Source of the DNA: Halodesulfovibrio aestuarii
GTDB lineage: Bacteria > Desulfobacterota > Desulfovibrionia > Desulfovibrionales > Desulfovibrionaceae
Assembly: GCF_050571805.1 (NCBI RefSeq)
Contig: NZ_CP192219.1
Reading direction: 5' to 3' (one strand)
Length of the DNA stretch: 64,000 nucleotides
Shown here: one piece after another, positions 49,959-58,989 of the stretch
How positions within the stretch are numbered: position 1 is the stretch's first letter
How the letters are laid out: each line of letters begins with the position of its first letter
Position numbers and translations under genes: made by a program
The notes under the pieces: generated by a model
Database searches by the model: none
Told to the model about the DNA's origin: nothing
What the model saw: only the letters and a program-made list of their open reading frames with translations

Positions 49959-50168
49959 ATGGCTAAAGAATGTGCTATTTGCGGTAAAGGCCCACAGGTC
50001 GGTAACAATGTTTCTCACTCACACATCAAAACTAAACGTCGCTTTCTGCCTAACCTCCAGCGTGTACGTCATCAGTTCCCTAATGGTCAGGTAAGAGCTA
50101 TCAACGTTTGTACCCGTTGTCTGCGCTCTGGCGCTGTTGTGAAGCCTGTAGCAACTAAGAGTGCTTAA
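49959..50168 (+). CDS. rpmB: Ribosomal protein L28
   Basis: 69 residues. It has MAKECAICGKGPQVGNNVSH with CxxC, HIKTKRRFLPNLQRVRH, and INVCTRCLRSGAV with the second CxxC, so it is the zinc-binding form of L28. CGGAG precedes the ATG. It is monocistronic and followed by a strong terminator. Confidence 0.98.
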   Translation: MAKECAICGKGPQVGNNVSHSHIKTKRRFLPNLQRVRHQFPNGQVRAINVCTRCLRSGAVVKPVATKSA

Positions 50169-50201
50169 GCTTTTTCGGCGATCCAGAATGGACAAGAAAA
50201 G

Positions 50202-50236
50202 AAAAAATCTCACCAGAAATGGTGAGATTTTTTTTT
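50202..50236 (+). terminator. Intrinsic terminator after rpmB
   Basis: AATCTCACC / GGTGAGATT stem with a six-base loop and a long T-run. Confidence 0.93.
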
Positions 50237-50604
50237 CTCAAAATTTATTTCATAATAAAAACTCTCACTTCCACATCACTTCCACATCGATACGCTGTTT
50301 TTCGCATTAGTTTCTTTACTAATTAGCGTAGATAGTGAACTCTACTTTTCGAAGATTCTATCTGTTTAATATATTTTTGTAGTGCGTTGCTGTGTGCAAC
50401 ATAATAGCATTTTTCCAGTTGGAAAGTTATTTGTTTCCATGGGTTACCGCAAATGGTGGTGATTTGCCGGGAAAATCCTGTATACTGGGGATATTGCACT
50501 ATCGAGGTGGGGGACGTGACCATAAAGGGCTTGTCATTTCATTTAGAGTGACTAGTTTCTTAGAGGTACGGATAGATTGCTTAGAATTTGAAGGGCACAA
50601 CAAT
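50237..50604. other. Gene-free region between rpmB and fxsA
   Basis: No ribosome-binding site with an independent frame is seen. It must hold the fxsA promoter and its 5' leader; TATACT near 50480 is a candidate -10, but no good -35 fits. The frame of fxsA is open throughout the second half, without conserved sequence. Confidence 0.4.
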
Positions 50605-51141
50605 ATGTTTGGAAGATTATTTTTACTGTTTACTCTCATCCCGATTCTTGAACTATATATGCTAGTTTCAGTAGGCTCCGTCATTGGCGGCTTACCTACG
50701 ATCGGGATCGTAATTATTACTGGTATCGCCGGTGCATGGCTTGCCCGAATGGAAGGGTTTAATACCATGCAGAAAGTGCGGCAGTCTTTAAATGAAGGCG
50801 CTATGCCAGCAGATGAAATGGTAGAAGGCTTGTTAATTCTTATTGCAGGATTGCTGTTGCTTACCCCGGGCTTTGTTACCGATTTCGCAGGGCTGGCATT
50901 GTTGCTTCCGTTAACGCGAAAGCCTTTTGCCCGTTGGTTACGTAAACAATTTAGTGAAGCGGCAGTGCGTGGGGGATCACAGAACCACGCAGGATTTACG
51001 TACTACACATGGCACTCTTCCGGAGGCCAGCAAAAAGATGAACAAACCGTGTACAGCAAAATTAAAAATGATGCACAGCATCAGGCTCCGCGGCAGGCAA
51101 TCGTGATTGATTGTGAACCTGTCGATGATGAGCAAAAGTAG
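50605..51141 (+). CDS. fxsA: FxsA-family membrane protein
   Basis: 178 residues. It starts MFGRLFLLFTLIPILELYML, the FxsA signature, with a second hydrophobic helix and GLLILIAGLLLLTPGFVTD, then a polar tail. In E. coli FxsA suppresses F exclusion of phage T7; the wider role is unknown. AAGGGC lies ten bases upstream of the ATG. The frame is open for 71 codons more upstream, but those residues are not family-like. Confidence 0.9.
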   Translation: MFGRLFLLFTLIPILELYMLVSVGSVIGGLPTIGIVIITGIAGAWLARMEGFNTMQKVRQSLNEGAMPADEMVEGLLILIAGLLLLTPGFVTDFAGLALLLPLTRKPFARWLRKQFSEAAVRGGSQNHAGFTYYTWHSSGGQQKDEQTVYSKIKNDAQHQAPRQAIVIDCEPVDDEQK

Positions 51142-51154
51142 TTTTTAGTCAACG

Positions 51155-51195
51155 AAAAGCGCTCTTCACATTTTATGTGAAGAGCGCTTTTTTTT
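51155..51195. terminator. Bidirectional terminator between fxsA and the glycosyltransferase gene
   Basis: AAAAGCGCTCTTCACAT and ATGTGAAGAGCGCTTTT form a 17-bp stem with a TTT loop, and T-runs exist in both directions. Confidence 0.93.
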
Positions 51196-51213
51196 GTTTA
51201 GAATGAGCACAGA

Positions 51214-53691
51214 TTAATTTTTAGGTACAACATGTTCCGGTGTGATCGGGATTGCCATTGCTGCCTCTTGTTTCACCTTGGAATCAGCAGACGTAGCTGT
51301 TGTGCTGTTGTCATTCAGTGGCTCATCAAGCGGTGCAGGCTCTTCTTCATTGTCAGTCTGCGGAGTTTCTAGCGAAGGCTTGGATGGGGCTGGAGTCACC
51401 TTTGGCTCTTCCTCAACAGGCTGCTGTGTTTCAGGTGAGACTGATTCCGGTTGCGGTTCAACAGGCTGCGGAGCAATGTATCGGCTCGCTTTCTTTTCCT
51501 GAACCGCGAGGACAAACCCTTGACCAAGATGTGGAACAACAGGGGGTAGGGTTCCAACCAGTTCTAGAGACTCAGGCTTAGTGAGCCAATTATTCCAGTC
51601 TGTAGCATGCATAATGAGCACGACATTTTTCTTGGAGTTCAGGATGGTTGTCAGTGAATGTAGATCAAACACATGCGTGATCGGAGAGGTTACAAAGTAT
51701 GCAAACGGTGCAGGATCAGCATTGTAAACAACAGGTTCAAAATCTTTTTCCGCGTATTCTTCCATAGTCATGGAAATGTCTTTAGTGGAGATTAAACCGC
51801 TAATTGCAGGGGCTGACATAATAAACAGTGGCTGTATAAGCAGCGTTGCTGTCAGTGTCAGACCGATTACGCCGGCTCTGCTATTGAGTGGGGAACGGAT
51901 CCAGAAAATACCGGCAGCAGCCAGCATAATTGCAGAAATGTACATCCAGCCTTGGATTTCAAACGGGATAAGCGTCGAAAAGTTAACAAGGCCGATAAGT
52001 CCTGCACCTGCACCAAGGAATACAAGGGCAAGGAATCTGTAAAAGACTTTACTGCGTAACGGTGAGAAGTTTTTAATAGCGCGTGCTGCAAGAATGGCAA
52101 TCTGTGGCAGAAGTACAAGAAGCCAGACAGGCGTCATGTAGTCCAGAATACAATAGAGAGCACATGTCAGCAGAGCAGAAAGCCATAGGTAGGCTACGCC
52201 AACGTTTTCAGGATTTCGGGTCGCCAGAATGTTTTTATAGAATGTAATGCTGAATACTTTTGTCCATGGAAGCACTAGAATAACAATGAGCCACGGCAGC
52301 AGCATAAATGGCAACATGGCAAGCATATGCCACCAGTACGGTAAGTGCGTCAGGACTCCTTTGAACGGTGCTGCCAGAATGTTCGGGACAAGATTGAGCA
52401 GGTACTCCGGCTGAACTGCAAAATAAACATAGGCAAACCAGCTGAAAACAATTGTGAGGTAGATGCCGAAGCCGCCTGCAACATCCCATTCTCCAAATCT
52501 GGTAGGACGCTTGCGCCAGCAACTAATGAACATGATGCTGAACAGCGGAAGGAACAATCCGGGGAAGCCTCCGGTAAGTGTGGCTGCTGCTGCACAGATG
52601 AATCCGGCAATGAGCCAGAAGAAAGAGCGCTGGCGTTTCCAGCCCATAACAAATGCTGCATGGGAAAAAGTTACCAAGGCTGCGAAGAGCGTTTCCAAGC
52701 CATTAAGCTGCATAGTGACTGCTGGCAGAAAGGCTGCCATTGTCAGCAATCCTGCTGTCAGGCTTGTTTTTTTCCCGATGCCAACAGCACGGGCAAAAAG
52801 GTATGTTGAGAGTACAAACAGAATGCTGCTGAGCACAGTGCAGGCTTTTACCGCAAAGGTAATAGTAATGTCCGGAATTAACGCAACGGCACTTGAGAAC
52901 CAGAAGTAGAGCGGCATTGCTGCGCTGTATGGTTTCCCATCCAGCATAGGGGTAAGCCAGTTTGCGGCTGTAAGGGTGTCTTTTACAACGGCAGCAGCCT
53001 GTGTCTCCTGCAATGGCCACAGGTCTCTGAAGAAGATTGCTATGCCGCCTTGCAGTGCTGCAAAAATAAAAAGCGTGAGCCAGGGCAGAAGGGCAAGACT
53101 GTTAAGAAACTTGCTTTCCGGTGCAACGTCAGGAAGCGGTTCTTTTGGCTTTTTTTCTTTCTTTGCTTTCGATTGAGGAGGAACCTCAGCTGAAGCGGTA
53201 TCGTGCGAGAGCGTGGCGGTTGCAGAACTCGTAGATTCTGTTTCAGGCCGGATGGCTTCTACGCGTGTACCACCAAAACGACTGCTTACTTTGGATGCTG
53301 CTGCGGGAACAAATACTTCGTCATCGGTGTCGGATGTATCATTCTTTGTCGTCCCGTCTTCGGCCGTATCTCTTGCGTCGTCTGGTTCAATATCATCTAC
53401 CTTTGAAGCGTGAGCTTCTTCAGCATCGTTGGATTTGTTTTCATATTCAAAACTTGTTGGTGGCTCAATATGTTCTGGCGAAGAAGATTGGGTGTCAGCT
53501 ACTTTTTTAGAGGAGTCATCTTCTGGTGCAGGTGGTTCTTCTGAAAGAATATTCTGTGAAACAACCTCGTCTACAGTTTCTTCCTGTTCAAAAGGGGCTT
53601 CTGTCGTGTCCTTTTGCGTAGTTGCTGTAGGTCCCTCTTCAGTACCTTTTGGTTTTTCTTGTGACTTTGTAGAGTCAGAAAAGTCGCTCAT
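51214..53691 (-). CDS. Large membrane glycosyltransferase (ArnT/PMT-like)
   Basis: 825 residues. The first 190 are acidic, Ser/Thr/Glu-rich and disordered. Then a first helix (SLALLPWLTLFIFAAL) and FFRDLWPLQETQAAAV start an ArnT/dolichyl-phosphate-mannose-type GT-C domain of about 12 helices. LDGKPYSAAMPLYFWFSSAV is the periplasmic loop typical of the family. The last 130 residues are again Pro/Glu/Thr-rich. It should transfer a sugar from an undecaprenyl carrier to an acceptor in the periplasm, perhaps lipid A. The long disordered ends are unusual. I start at ATG 53691 after AGGA. Confidence 0.82.
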   Translation of the reverse strand: MSDFSDSTKSQEKPKGTEEGPTATTQKDTTEAPFEQEETVDEVVSQNILSEEPPAPEDDSSKKVADTQSSSPEHIEPPTSFEYENKSNDAEEAHASKVDDIEPDDARDTAEDGTTKNDTSDTDDEVFVPAAASKVSSRFGGTRVEAIRPETESTSSATATLSHDTASAEVPPQSKAKKEKKPKEPLPDVAPESKFLNSLALLPWLTLFIFAALQGGIAIFFRDLWPLQETQAAAVVKDTLTAANWLTPMLDGKPYSAAMPLYFWFSSAVALIPDITITFAVKACTVLSSILFVLSTYLFARAVGIGKKTSLTAGLLTMAAFLPAVTMQLNGLETLFAALVTFSHAAFVMGWKRQRSFFWLIAGFICAAAATLTGGFPGLFLPLFSIMFISCWRKRPTRFGEWDVAGGFGIYLTIVFSWFAYVYFAVQPEYLLNLVPNILAAPFKGVLTHLPYWWHMLAMLPFMLLPWLIVILVLPWTKVFSITFYKNILATRNPENVGVAYLWLSALLTCALYCILDYMTPVWLLVLLPQIAILAARAIKNFSPLRSKVFYRFLALVFLGAGAGLIGLVNFSTLIPFEIQGWMYISAIMLAAAGIFWIRSPLNSRAGVIGLTLTATLLIQPLFIMSAPAISGLISTKDISMTMEEYAEKDFEPVVYNADPAPFAYFVTSPITHVFDLHSLTTILNSKKNVVLIMHATDWNNWLTKPESLELVGTLPPVVPHLGQGFVLAVQEKKASRYIAPQPVEPQPESVSPETQQPVEEEPKVTPAPSKPSLETPQTDNEEEPAPLDEPLNDNSTTATSADSKVKQEAAMAIPITPEHVVPKN

Positions 53692-53739
53692 GATATATCC
53701 TGTATGGTTGAGTAGCTTCAAAAAAACTAGGTTGTGCAT

Positions 53740-54169
53740 TCAAAGTTAGCATAAAATAAACTTGATTGGATGAGAAACTCAAGAAAATACTAGGGTTAAA
53801 ATGCATACGGGAAAAAGTCGAACACGTATTTAATTTACATATACAGATAACATGTTGTGCTCACAGGAAAAAGTTTTGTGTTCATCTTTTCCTTGTAAAA
53901 TAAAAATTGGTTGCGTAGAACGTGTCTTCTTAAATCAATAAAAATTGATTTTACCAATTCTATTTTTATTGATTTAACTAAAGTAGCAAAAATTGATACA
54001 AGGTGTGCCGTGTAGAGTGCTTGCGTACAACAGTGCAGAATCACAACAATTGGCTTGTAGTTATATCGGGGCTTGAGTATTGGTTTCGCAACATATATTA
54101 CCACGTCCTGTTTTCGTACGACTTTATTGTATTGTGTACGGTTACAGGGGATTACCTTAGGAGAAGAGA
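53740..54169. other. AT-rich intergenic region upstream of the MATE gene
   Basis: No supported frame. It contains a perfect 16-bp inverted repeat (listed separately) and repeated AAAATTGAT elements (near 53901, 53941 and 53989). The open minus-strand frame across it has no ribosome-binding site and runs into the MATE gene, so I do not call it. Confidence 0.5.
53930..53977. repeat. Perfect 16-bp inverted repeat with 16-bp spacer
   Basis: TTAAATCAATAAAAAT (53930-53945) and ATTTTTATTGATTTAA (53962-53977) are exact reverse complements, 32 bp centre to centre, about three helical turns. This could be an operator for a dimeric or tetrameric regulator of the MATE gene or the glycosyltransferase gene. 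No T-run follows, so it is not a terminator. Confidence 0.7.
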
Positions 54170-55570
54170 ATGTTGTCTCGGTTAAAAAAACGTTGGAGCG
54201 AACCTTTCGGGTATCGTGATGTTCTAAATATTGGTCTTCCACTTGTTGTCAGTCTCGGTTCAACAACAGCAATGGAATTTACTGACAGGGTTTTTTTAAG
54301 TAATTATTCACTGATTTCTATTGCTGCTGCGTTACCGGCAGCTATGGTGAATTTGGTGTTTTTGTTATTCGCACTTGGTATTTCTGCCTATAGCTCTGTG
54401 TTTATTGCGCAATACTATGGCGCATGTAAGTATGATAAAATTGGCTCCATTGTCTGGCAGGCAATTTATTTTTGCTGCTTTGCATGGGTGTTTCTTGCAG
54501 CTCTGGCTTTGCTTGCTGAGCCATTTTTTACTTTTATTGGGCATGGGCCGGAAGTACAAAAAGAAGAAATTATTTACTTTTCCATACTTACAATCGGCTC
54601 AGGGTTTGCTTTGATCGCAAATGCAATAGGCTGTTTTTTCACTGGATTGGGACAAACGCGTCCGAATATGGTGGTAAATATAATCGCAGTGGTCATAAAC
54701 ATACCGCTTGATTATATGTTGATTAACGGGGTGTGGATTTTTCCGGAAATGGGCATTGCGGGTGCCGCATTGGCAACAGTTTCTTCATGGGCAATGCAGC
54801 TTGTGATGTATGCTCTGTTGGTTTTTAAGCCTAAAAACGAGACTGTTTATAATGTGATAAGCTCATGGCGTTTCGATAAGGCTCTTTTTGGACAAATGAT
54901 GCGCTATGGTGTCCCAAGCGGCGTAAACAATTTTTTTGATGTGTTTGCTTTTACAGTCTTTGTTATGGTTATTGGCCGATTGGGTGAGACAGAGCTTGCG
55001 GCATCAAATATTGTGTTGTCTATCAATTCACTGGCGTTTTTACCTGTTATAGGTCTCCATATTGCAGCCTCTATTCTGGTAGGACAGGCCATGGGACGCC
55101 ATGATGTTGAACAGGCGACAGTGGCTACGCATAGTGTTCTGCATATGGCCTTACTCTGGATGGGGACTTTTGGTGCAATCTTTTTGTTGTTCCCATATCA
55201 GCTGACATCGTTTTTTAAACCGGCTGATATTTCTGCCGAGCAGTTTTTCCTTATTCAATCAATGTGTCAGGTCTTGTTGGCGTATGTAGCTTTTTTCTGC
55301 ATTCAGGATGCGATTGCGTTAATATTCTTCGGAGCCTTGAAAGGTGCAGGAGACACAATGTACGTAATGTGGACAATCGCATTGTGTGCCACGTTTGGGC
55401 TCGGCGTACCTATTTTTATTAGCCGTTTTGTCTTTGATGCAGGATTGCATACCCTCTGGGTAATGTTGATAGTCTATGTTTGTATTCTTGCTCTTGCTGC
55501 TTACACTCGATTCCGTTCTGGTAAGTGGAAAGAAATCCAGTTGATAGAAAGCGAAGCAACCTCCTGTTGA
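54170..55570 (+). CDS. MATE-family efflux transporter
   Basis: 466 residues with 12 hydrophobic segments in two halves. The N-terminal half has LNIGLPLVVSLGSTTAMEFTD and the AAALPAAMVNLVFLLFALGIS helix; the second half starts RYGVPSGVNNFFDVFAFTVF. It belongs to the NorM/DinF-type MATE exporters, which use a sodium or proton gradient to expel cationic compounds. AGGAGAAG precedes the ATG. The upstream inverted repeat may control it. Confidence 0.93.
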   Translation: MLSRLKKRWSEPFGYRDVLNIGLPLVVSLGSTTAMEFTDRVFLSNYSLISIAAALPAAMVNLVFLLFALGISAYSSVFIAQYYGACKYDKIGSIVWQAIYFCCFAWVFLAALALLAEPFFTFIGHGPEVQKEEIIYFSILTIGSGFALIANAIGCFFTGLGQTRPNMVVNIIAVVINIPLDYMLINGVWIFPEMGIAGAALATVSSWAMQLVMYALLVFKPKNETVYNVISSWRFDKALFGQMMRYGVPSGVNNFFDVFAFTVFVMVIGRLGETELAASNIVLSINSLAFLPVIGLHIAASILVGQAMGRHDVEQATVATHSVLHMALLWMGTFGAIFLLFPYQLTSFFKPADISAEQFFLIQSMCQVLLAYVAFFCIQDAIALIFFGALKGAGDTMYVMWTIALCATFGLGVPIFISRFVFDAGLHTLWVMLIVYVCILALAAYTRFRSGKWKEIQLIESEATSC

Positions 55571-55575
55571 TATTA

Positions 55576-55607
55576 GCTGAACGGTTGGGTGTCCCCAACC
55601 GTTCAGC
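55576..55607. terminator. Strong hairpin between the MATE gene and the convergent gene
   Basis: GCTGAACGGTTGGG and CCCAACCGTTCAGC form a perfect 14-bp stem with a four-base loop. There is no T-run in either direction, so it may be a Rho-assisted end or a message-stabilising structure. Confidence 0.55.
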
Positions 55608-55617
55608 TTACTAAAAA

Positions 55618-55914
55618 CTATGTAAGTTTGGCAGTTACAGATTCTTTTTTTCCCTTCAAGCCGTTTGTCCTGCCTTTTCGGGAATCTACTTTGAGTGTGA
55701 GGTAGATTCTGTCGCAGTCCTGCTCAAGCTCCTTGTAACATGCGGAGACTGTCTGCATCACGTCCTCCCATTCTCCCTCGACCGTAGTACCCATTGGCCC
55801 GAAATCGTAGGCAAGGCCGCTTTGTTTTATGACGGTAACGACTCGCGCAACATAGGGGCTCATGCTGACGCCTTTGTCCATCGGAAAGATTGAAAGTTCT
55901 GCTATCACAGACAT
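55618..55914 (-). CDS. MTH1187/YkoF-type thiamine-binding protein
   Basis: 98 residues of the UPF0045/MTH1187 family: SVIAELSIFPMDKGVSMSPY, then TVIKQSGLAYDFGPMGTTVEG. Some members bind thiamine in a ferredoxin-like tetramer; a role in uptake or homeostasis is inferred. AAGGA precedes the ATG. It is a single-gene unit. Confidence 0.9.
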   Translation of the reverse strand: MSVIAELSIFPMDKGVSMSPYVARVVTVIKQSGLAYDFGPMGTTVEGEWEDVMQTVSACYKELEQDCDRIYLTLKVDSRKGRTNGLKGKKESVTAKLT

Positions 55915-56110
55915 GGCATATCCTTTTGAGTAAAGTTAACGTACGCTTGTAATGATACGCTTGCTCGTCATATCCTTCAACATTCATCAGAATGGAAATG
56001 CAAGCAAACTCTAGACAAGTGGTGTAACTCATCATACATGACCACTTTATTTATAAGTGTGTTCAGCATCTTTTTTGCAATGCACAATAACCTTATTACT
56101 AGGTAACTAC

Positions 56111-57064
56111 ATGCTTTTACATATTGCGTATCTTTTGGCTGGCGGCCTCCTTTTATGGAAAGGGGCAGACTGGGTTGTGGATGCAGCCTCTGCCATCGCC
56201 CGTCGTTTCGGGATATCAGAACTCGTTATCGGATTGACCATTGTGGCAATGGGCACCAGTTTACCGGAGTTTTTGGTAACACTGACCGCAGCGTTGAAAG
56301 GAATTCCATCCATTTCATTCGCGAATATTGTCGGTTCTAACATTTTCAATCTCGGCATCATTCTTGGTGCCGTTGCGATGATTAAAAGTGTGTCCGGCAG
56401 TAAGTCGTTACTCCTTCGTGATATTCCGATTTTATTCGGTGTGGAATTGTTTGTACGAGTTATGGTGTCCGGTGGGCTGTTGGGTAGGTGGTCCGGTCTC
56501 ATTTTAACAGGCGTATTTGTTGGCTACCTTGTTTGGATGTATCATCGCTGCAAACAGCCTACAGATCCTGAAGGCAGGGGGTTATGTGATGCGACAAGTG
56601 ATAGCGAAGTAGCAACTTGGAAAGATTACATGCTGCTACCTGTTGGTCTTATTGCTGTAAGTTTTGGTAGTCAGTTTGTGGTTGATGGAGCTTCTGGCGT
56701 CGCACGCATTTTTGGTTTGAGCGAATGGCTTATTGGTATGACTATTGTTGCAGCAGGCACTTCGCTTCCGGAATTGGTGACTTGTCTCTCTGCCTCTGTG
56801 AAGGGAAAGAGCGATATGATTTTGGGTAACCTTGTCGGCAGTGACTTTTTTAATTTTGCCGGTGTACTCGGAATTACCTCTATTATTCAACCTATCGCGG
56901 TAAAACAGAGTGAATTGCTTAATATGAGCTTTGCGGTAGGTGTCGTCGGGTTGCTATGGCTGCTTATTCGAACTCAGGGAAAGGTTTCCCGCAATGAGGG
57001 AATGCTACTCTTCGCCGTGGGTATTGGCCGATGGGGGCTGGAGATATGGCGGGCTGCAATGTAA
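56111..57064 (+). CDS. Calcium/sodium antiporter, YrbG-type
   Basis: 317 residues with about ten hydrophobic helices. The two alpha-repeats are visible: LVIGLTIVAMGTSLPEF followed by VGSNIFN, and LIGMTIVAAGTSLPEL followed by VGSDFFN. These hold the ion-coordinating residues of the CaCA superfamily (K+-independent, YrbG-type). I start at ATG 56111 (AGGTAAC six bases upstream); the longer frame has no signal. A bidirectional terminator follows. Confidence 0.95.
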   Translation: MLLHIAYLLAGGLLLWKGADWVVDAASAIARRFGISELVIGLTIVAMGTSLPEFLVTLTAALKGIPSISFANIVGSNIFNLGIILGAVAMIKSVSGSKSLLLRDIPILFGVELFVRVMVSGGLLGRWSGLILTGVFVGYLVWMYHRCKQPTDPEGRGLCDATSDSEVATWKDYMLLPVGLIAVSFGSQFVVDGASGVARIFGLSEWLIGMTIVAAGTSLPELVTCLSASVKGKSDMILGNLVGSDFFNFAGVLGITSIIQPIAVKQSELLNMSFAVGVVGLLWLLIRTQGKVSRNEGMLLFAVGIGRWGLEIWRAAM

Positions 57065-57073
57065 TTCATAACT

Positions 57074-57111
57074 AAAAAGCGGGCGAATCTATATGATTCG
57101 CCCGCTTTTTT
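57074..57111. terminator. Bidirectional terminator
   Basis: AAAAAGCGGGCGAATC and GATTCGCCCGCTTTTT form a 16-bp stem with a short loop, T-runs in both directions. Confidence 0.95.
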
Positions 57112-57132
57112 ATGACTTTTTTTAAGGAAGGA

Positions 57133-57663
57133 CTACAGCAGACCAAGCGGCTCGAGAACGTTTTCAATGAGATCGTCGGGTTCTTTCCAGCCGTGGAGGA
57201 TAAAGTGGAGTGATGCCAGCATGTGTGGCTCAAGTTCAATGAAATCCGGTCCGATTTGTTCGCGCCCCTGTTCTGCATCAAGCCCGAGATTATGGGCGAG
57301 GTGCAGCAACTCGGTCATCAGATAGAAGACTTTTCCTTGTTCGCGCAGGGAATTCCGGACTTCGTCAATGCGGATTGCTGACTGAGGAATAACAATAATG
57401 CTGCCGGTATGTTCACAAAGTTTTTGTAGTTCAGCCTGAGACGAAATTGTTTCAGGAGCTTGCACGGACATTTTTAGTCTGGAAGCAAGGAGATCTGCTA
57501 ATTGGCGGCGTTTACTTCCTGAGAATCCGATAAGAAAGATAATACCGTCTTGGGTTGAAAAGGTGTCGAGCTCAGTTTTTTTACCAAAAGTCATGGTTGC
57601 GTTCGCATCCGCAACTTCGGCTTTATCCTGAATAAAGTGGTCCGTACCGTTAATAACTGCCAT
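57133..57663 (-). CDS. Degenerate shikimate-kinase-like P-loop protein
   Basis: 176 residues. The part from residue about 40 has IIFLIGFSGSKRRQLADLLASRL, which is laid out as the shikimate kinase start (GFMGSGKSTVGRxLA), but the P-loop lysine and following Ser/Thr are not in register. A parallel-sheet pattern continues with SIIVIPQSAIRIDEVRNSL and GKVFYLMTELLHLAHNL. The extra N-terminal 35 residues are variable. It likely lacks kinase activity. GGAGAAAG precedes the ATG. Confidence 0.68.
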   Translation of the reverse strand: MAVINGTDHFIQDKAEVADANATMTFGKKTELDTFSTQDGIIFLIGFSGSKRRQLADLLASRLKMSVQAPETISSQAELQKLCEHTGSIIVIPQSAIRIDEVRNSLREQGKVFYLMTELLHLAHNLGLDAEQGREQIGPDFIELEPHMLASLHFILHGWKEPDDLIENVLEPLGLL

Positions 57664-57735
57664 TTTGCTTTCTCCGGTTCTGGGTGTCCATTTGTGTATG
57701 TATAATTCAGCAGCACATATTCACAGCAGAAACGG

Positions 57736-58560
57736 CTACAACCAGTTTACGGAAAGCTTTTTGCGCATTGGAATCCGTGGATAGGTGAATTTCGGGTAGC
57801 CGAGCATGTGACCACCACAGCAAATGTGGTTTTCTTGTAAGCCTAACAATTCTCTTAGCGGCATATAATCGTTGGCACAATAGGTAAAAAATCCTGCAAA
57901 ACAGGCGCCTACACCTCTGGAGTGCGCAGCAAGTTCAAGGTAGGAGAGTGCAATAGCACTGTCTGTGTCATGCCATGTTTTGGCTTTATCCATATAAGAG
58001 ACAGCAAGATGCGGAGCACCTCGCAAAATTAAGTCCTGCCCCTTTTTCCATCCGGCAATCAAGCCTGCCACGCTGTATTTTTTAGCGAGGTCAGGGTCGT
58101 TTTTTCGGATATACATCATCCAGTCAATAGTCATTTCTGCCAGTCTTCGCACCGTCTCAGGTGATTCAACCATGATCCATTGTACAGGCTGTTTGTGGCT
58201 TGCTGATGGTGCGTAGTTTGTAAGTGATGCAATATCCTGTAGCGTTTCGTGAGAAACCGGTTTGGATTTAAAAGCCCTGATAGAACGTCGGGAGCGGAGG
58301 AACTGGTCTGCCTGCTCTGTAGAAATCGTAAGTGATGCATCAATGGGAACGAAGTTCTTGTTTGGCATTGGTTCCAGTTTAACACAGTCCGCCGGACAGA
58401 CTGCTACACAGTGCCCGCATTGAAGACATGCCGCTTCAGTGCCGATACGCATTTTGGGAATGCCTGTTTCTTTATCTTTGATAAGGAGCTTGTTCGGGCA
58501 AACCTCGGCACATATGAGGCATTTTTTACACTTGGTTTCATCTACAGAATAAAAAGACAC
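57736..58560 (-). CDS. Ferredoxin-nitroreductase fusion protein
   Basis: 274 residues. The N-terminal 65 carry two 4Fe-4S sites, CKKCLICAEVCP and CLQCGHCVAVCP. Residues about 85-274 are a nitroreductase fold with RSRRSIRAFKSKPV and APSASHKQPVQW (FMN binding). Such fusions are common in anaerobes, where ferredoxin feeds electrons to FMN; the substrate is unknown. It starts at GTG after GAGGA. Confidence 0.92.
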   Translation of the reverse strand: MSFYSVDETKCKKCLICAEVCPNKLLIKDKETGIPKMRIGTEAACLQCGHCVAVCPADCVKLEPMPNKNFVPIDASLTISTEQADQFLRSRRSIRAFKSKPVSHETLQDIASLTNYAPSASHKQPVQWIMVESPETVRRLAEMTIDWMMYIRKNDPDLAKKYSVAGLIAGWKKGQDLILRGAPHLAVSYMDKAKTWHDTDSAIALSYLELAAHSRGVGACFAGFFTYCANDYMPLRELLGLQENHICCGGHMLGYPKFTYPRIPMRKKLSVNWL

Positions 58561-58854
58561 GGATTTTCCTCGTTTGCTTTAAATATACAGCTTCGCATTT
58601 TTCGACGCACAAAAATAAAGTGTATTGGGGTGAATACACGTAATACCGGCGTCGGTTAACCGGTGACACGGTAGCGTTAAGAGAGTGCTACAGTGAGCAC
58701 GGTTGGGAGCGAAAGAAAGAGTGTTGCACGCGAAGCAGATAGGTTGATTGAACACTTTTTTTATTCTGTAAAGAAAAAATATAGCAACACTCTTTTCCTT
58801 TATTTGTATTTTATTGATACTAGGTTTTTTTTTTGAATAATTTCAAGGAGATTT
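58561..58854. other. Gene-free region upstream of the lipoprotein gene
   Basis: Holds the 5' region of the nitroreductase gene and a 12-bp inverted repeat AAAGAGTGTTGC (58716-58727) / GCAACACTCTTT (58784-58795) followed by a T-rich run. This may be the end of a small RNA or a long-range hairpin. No coding frame is seen here. Confidence 0.45.
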
Positions 58855-58875
58855 ATGGAATTTAAAAAATCCTGA
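58855..58875 (+). CDS. Candidate six-codon leader peptide
   Basis: AAGGAG, the best ribosome-binding site of this region, stands seven bases before an ATG that opens only MEFKKS and a TGA. It lies 115 bases upstream of the lipoprotein gene. It may be a translated leader, or a relic. Confidence 0.3.
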   Translation: MEFKKS

Positions 58876-58989
58876 CTTTCTCCACCTCTAAAGCACTTGC
58901 GTGTTCGAGCTTTTCCTAGCAGTGTATGCGACAGCTGATATTGTGGGCTGTTTATATAGATAGCGCCCGATTTTACTGTGGAGATTTTT

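Noticed and set aside
53835..54242. Minus-strand frame of 135 codons across the MATE upstream region
   Set aside because: No ribosome-binding site, AT-rich composition without codon bias, and it overlaps the MATE start and the inverted repeat.
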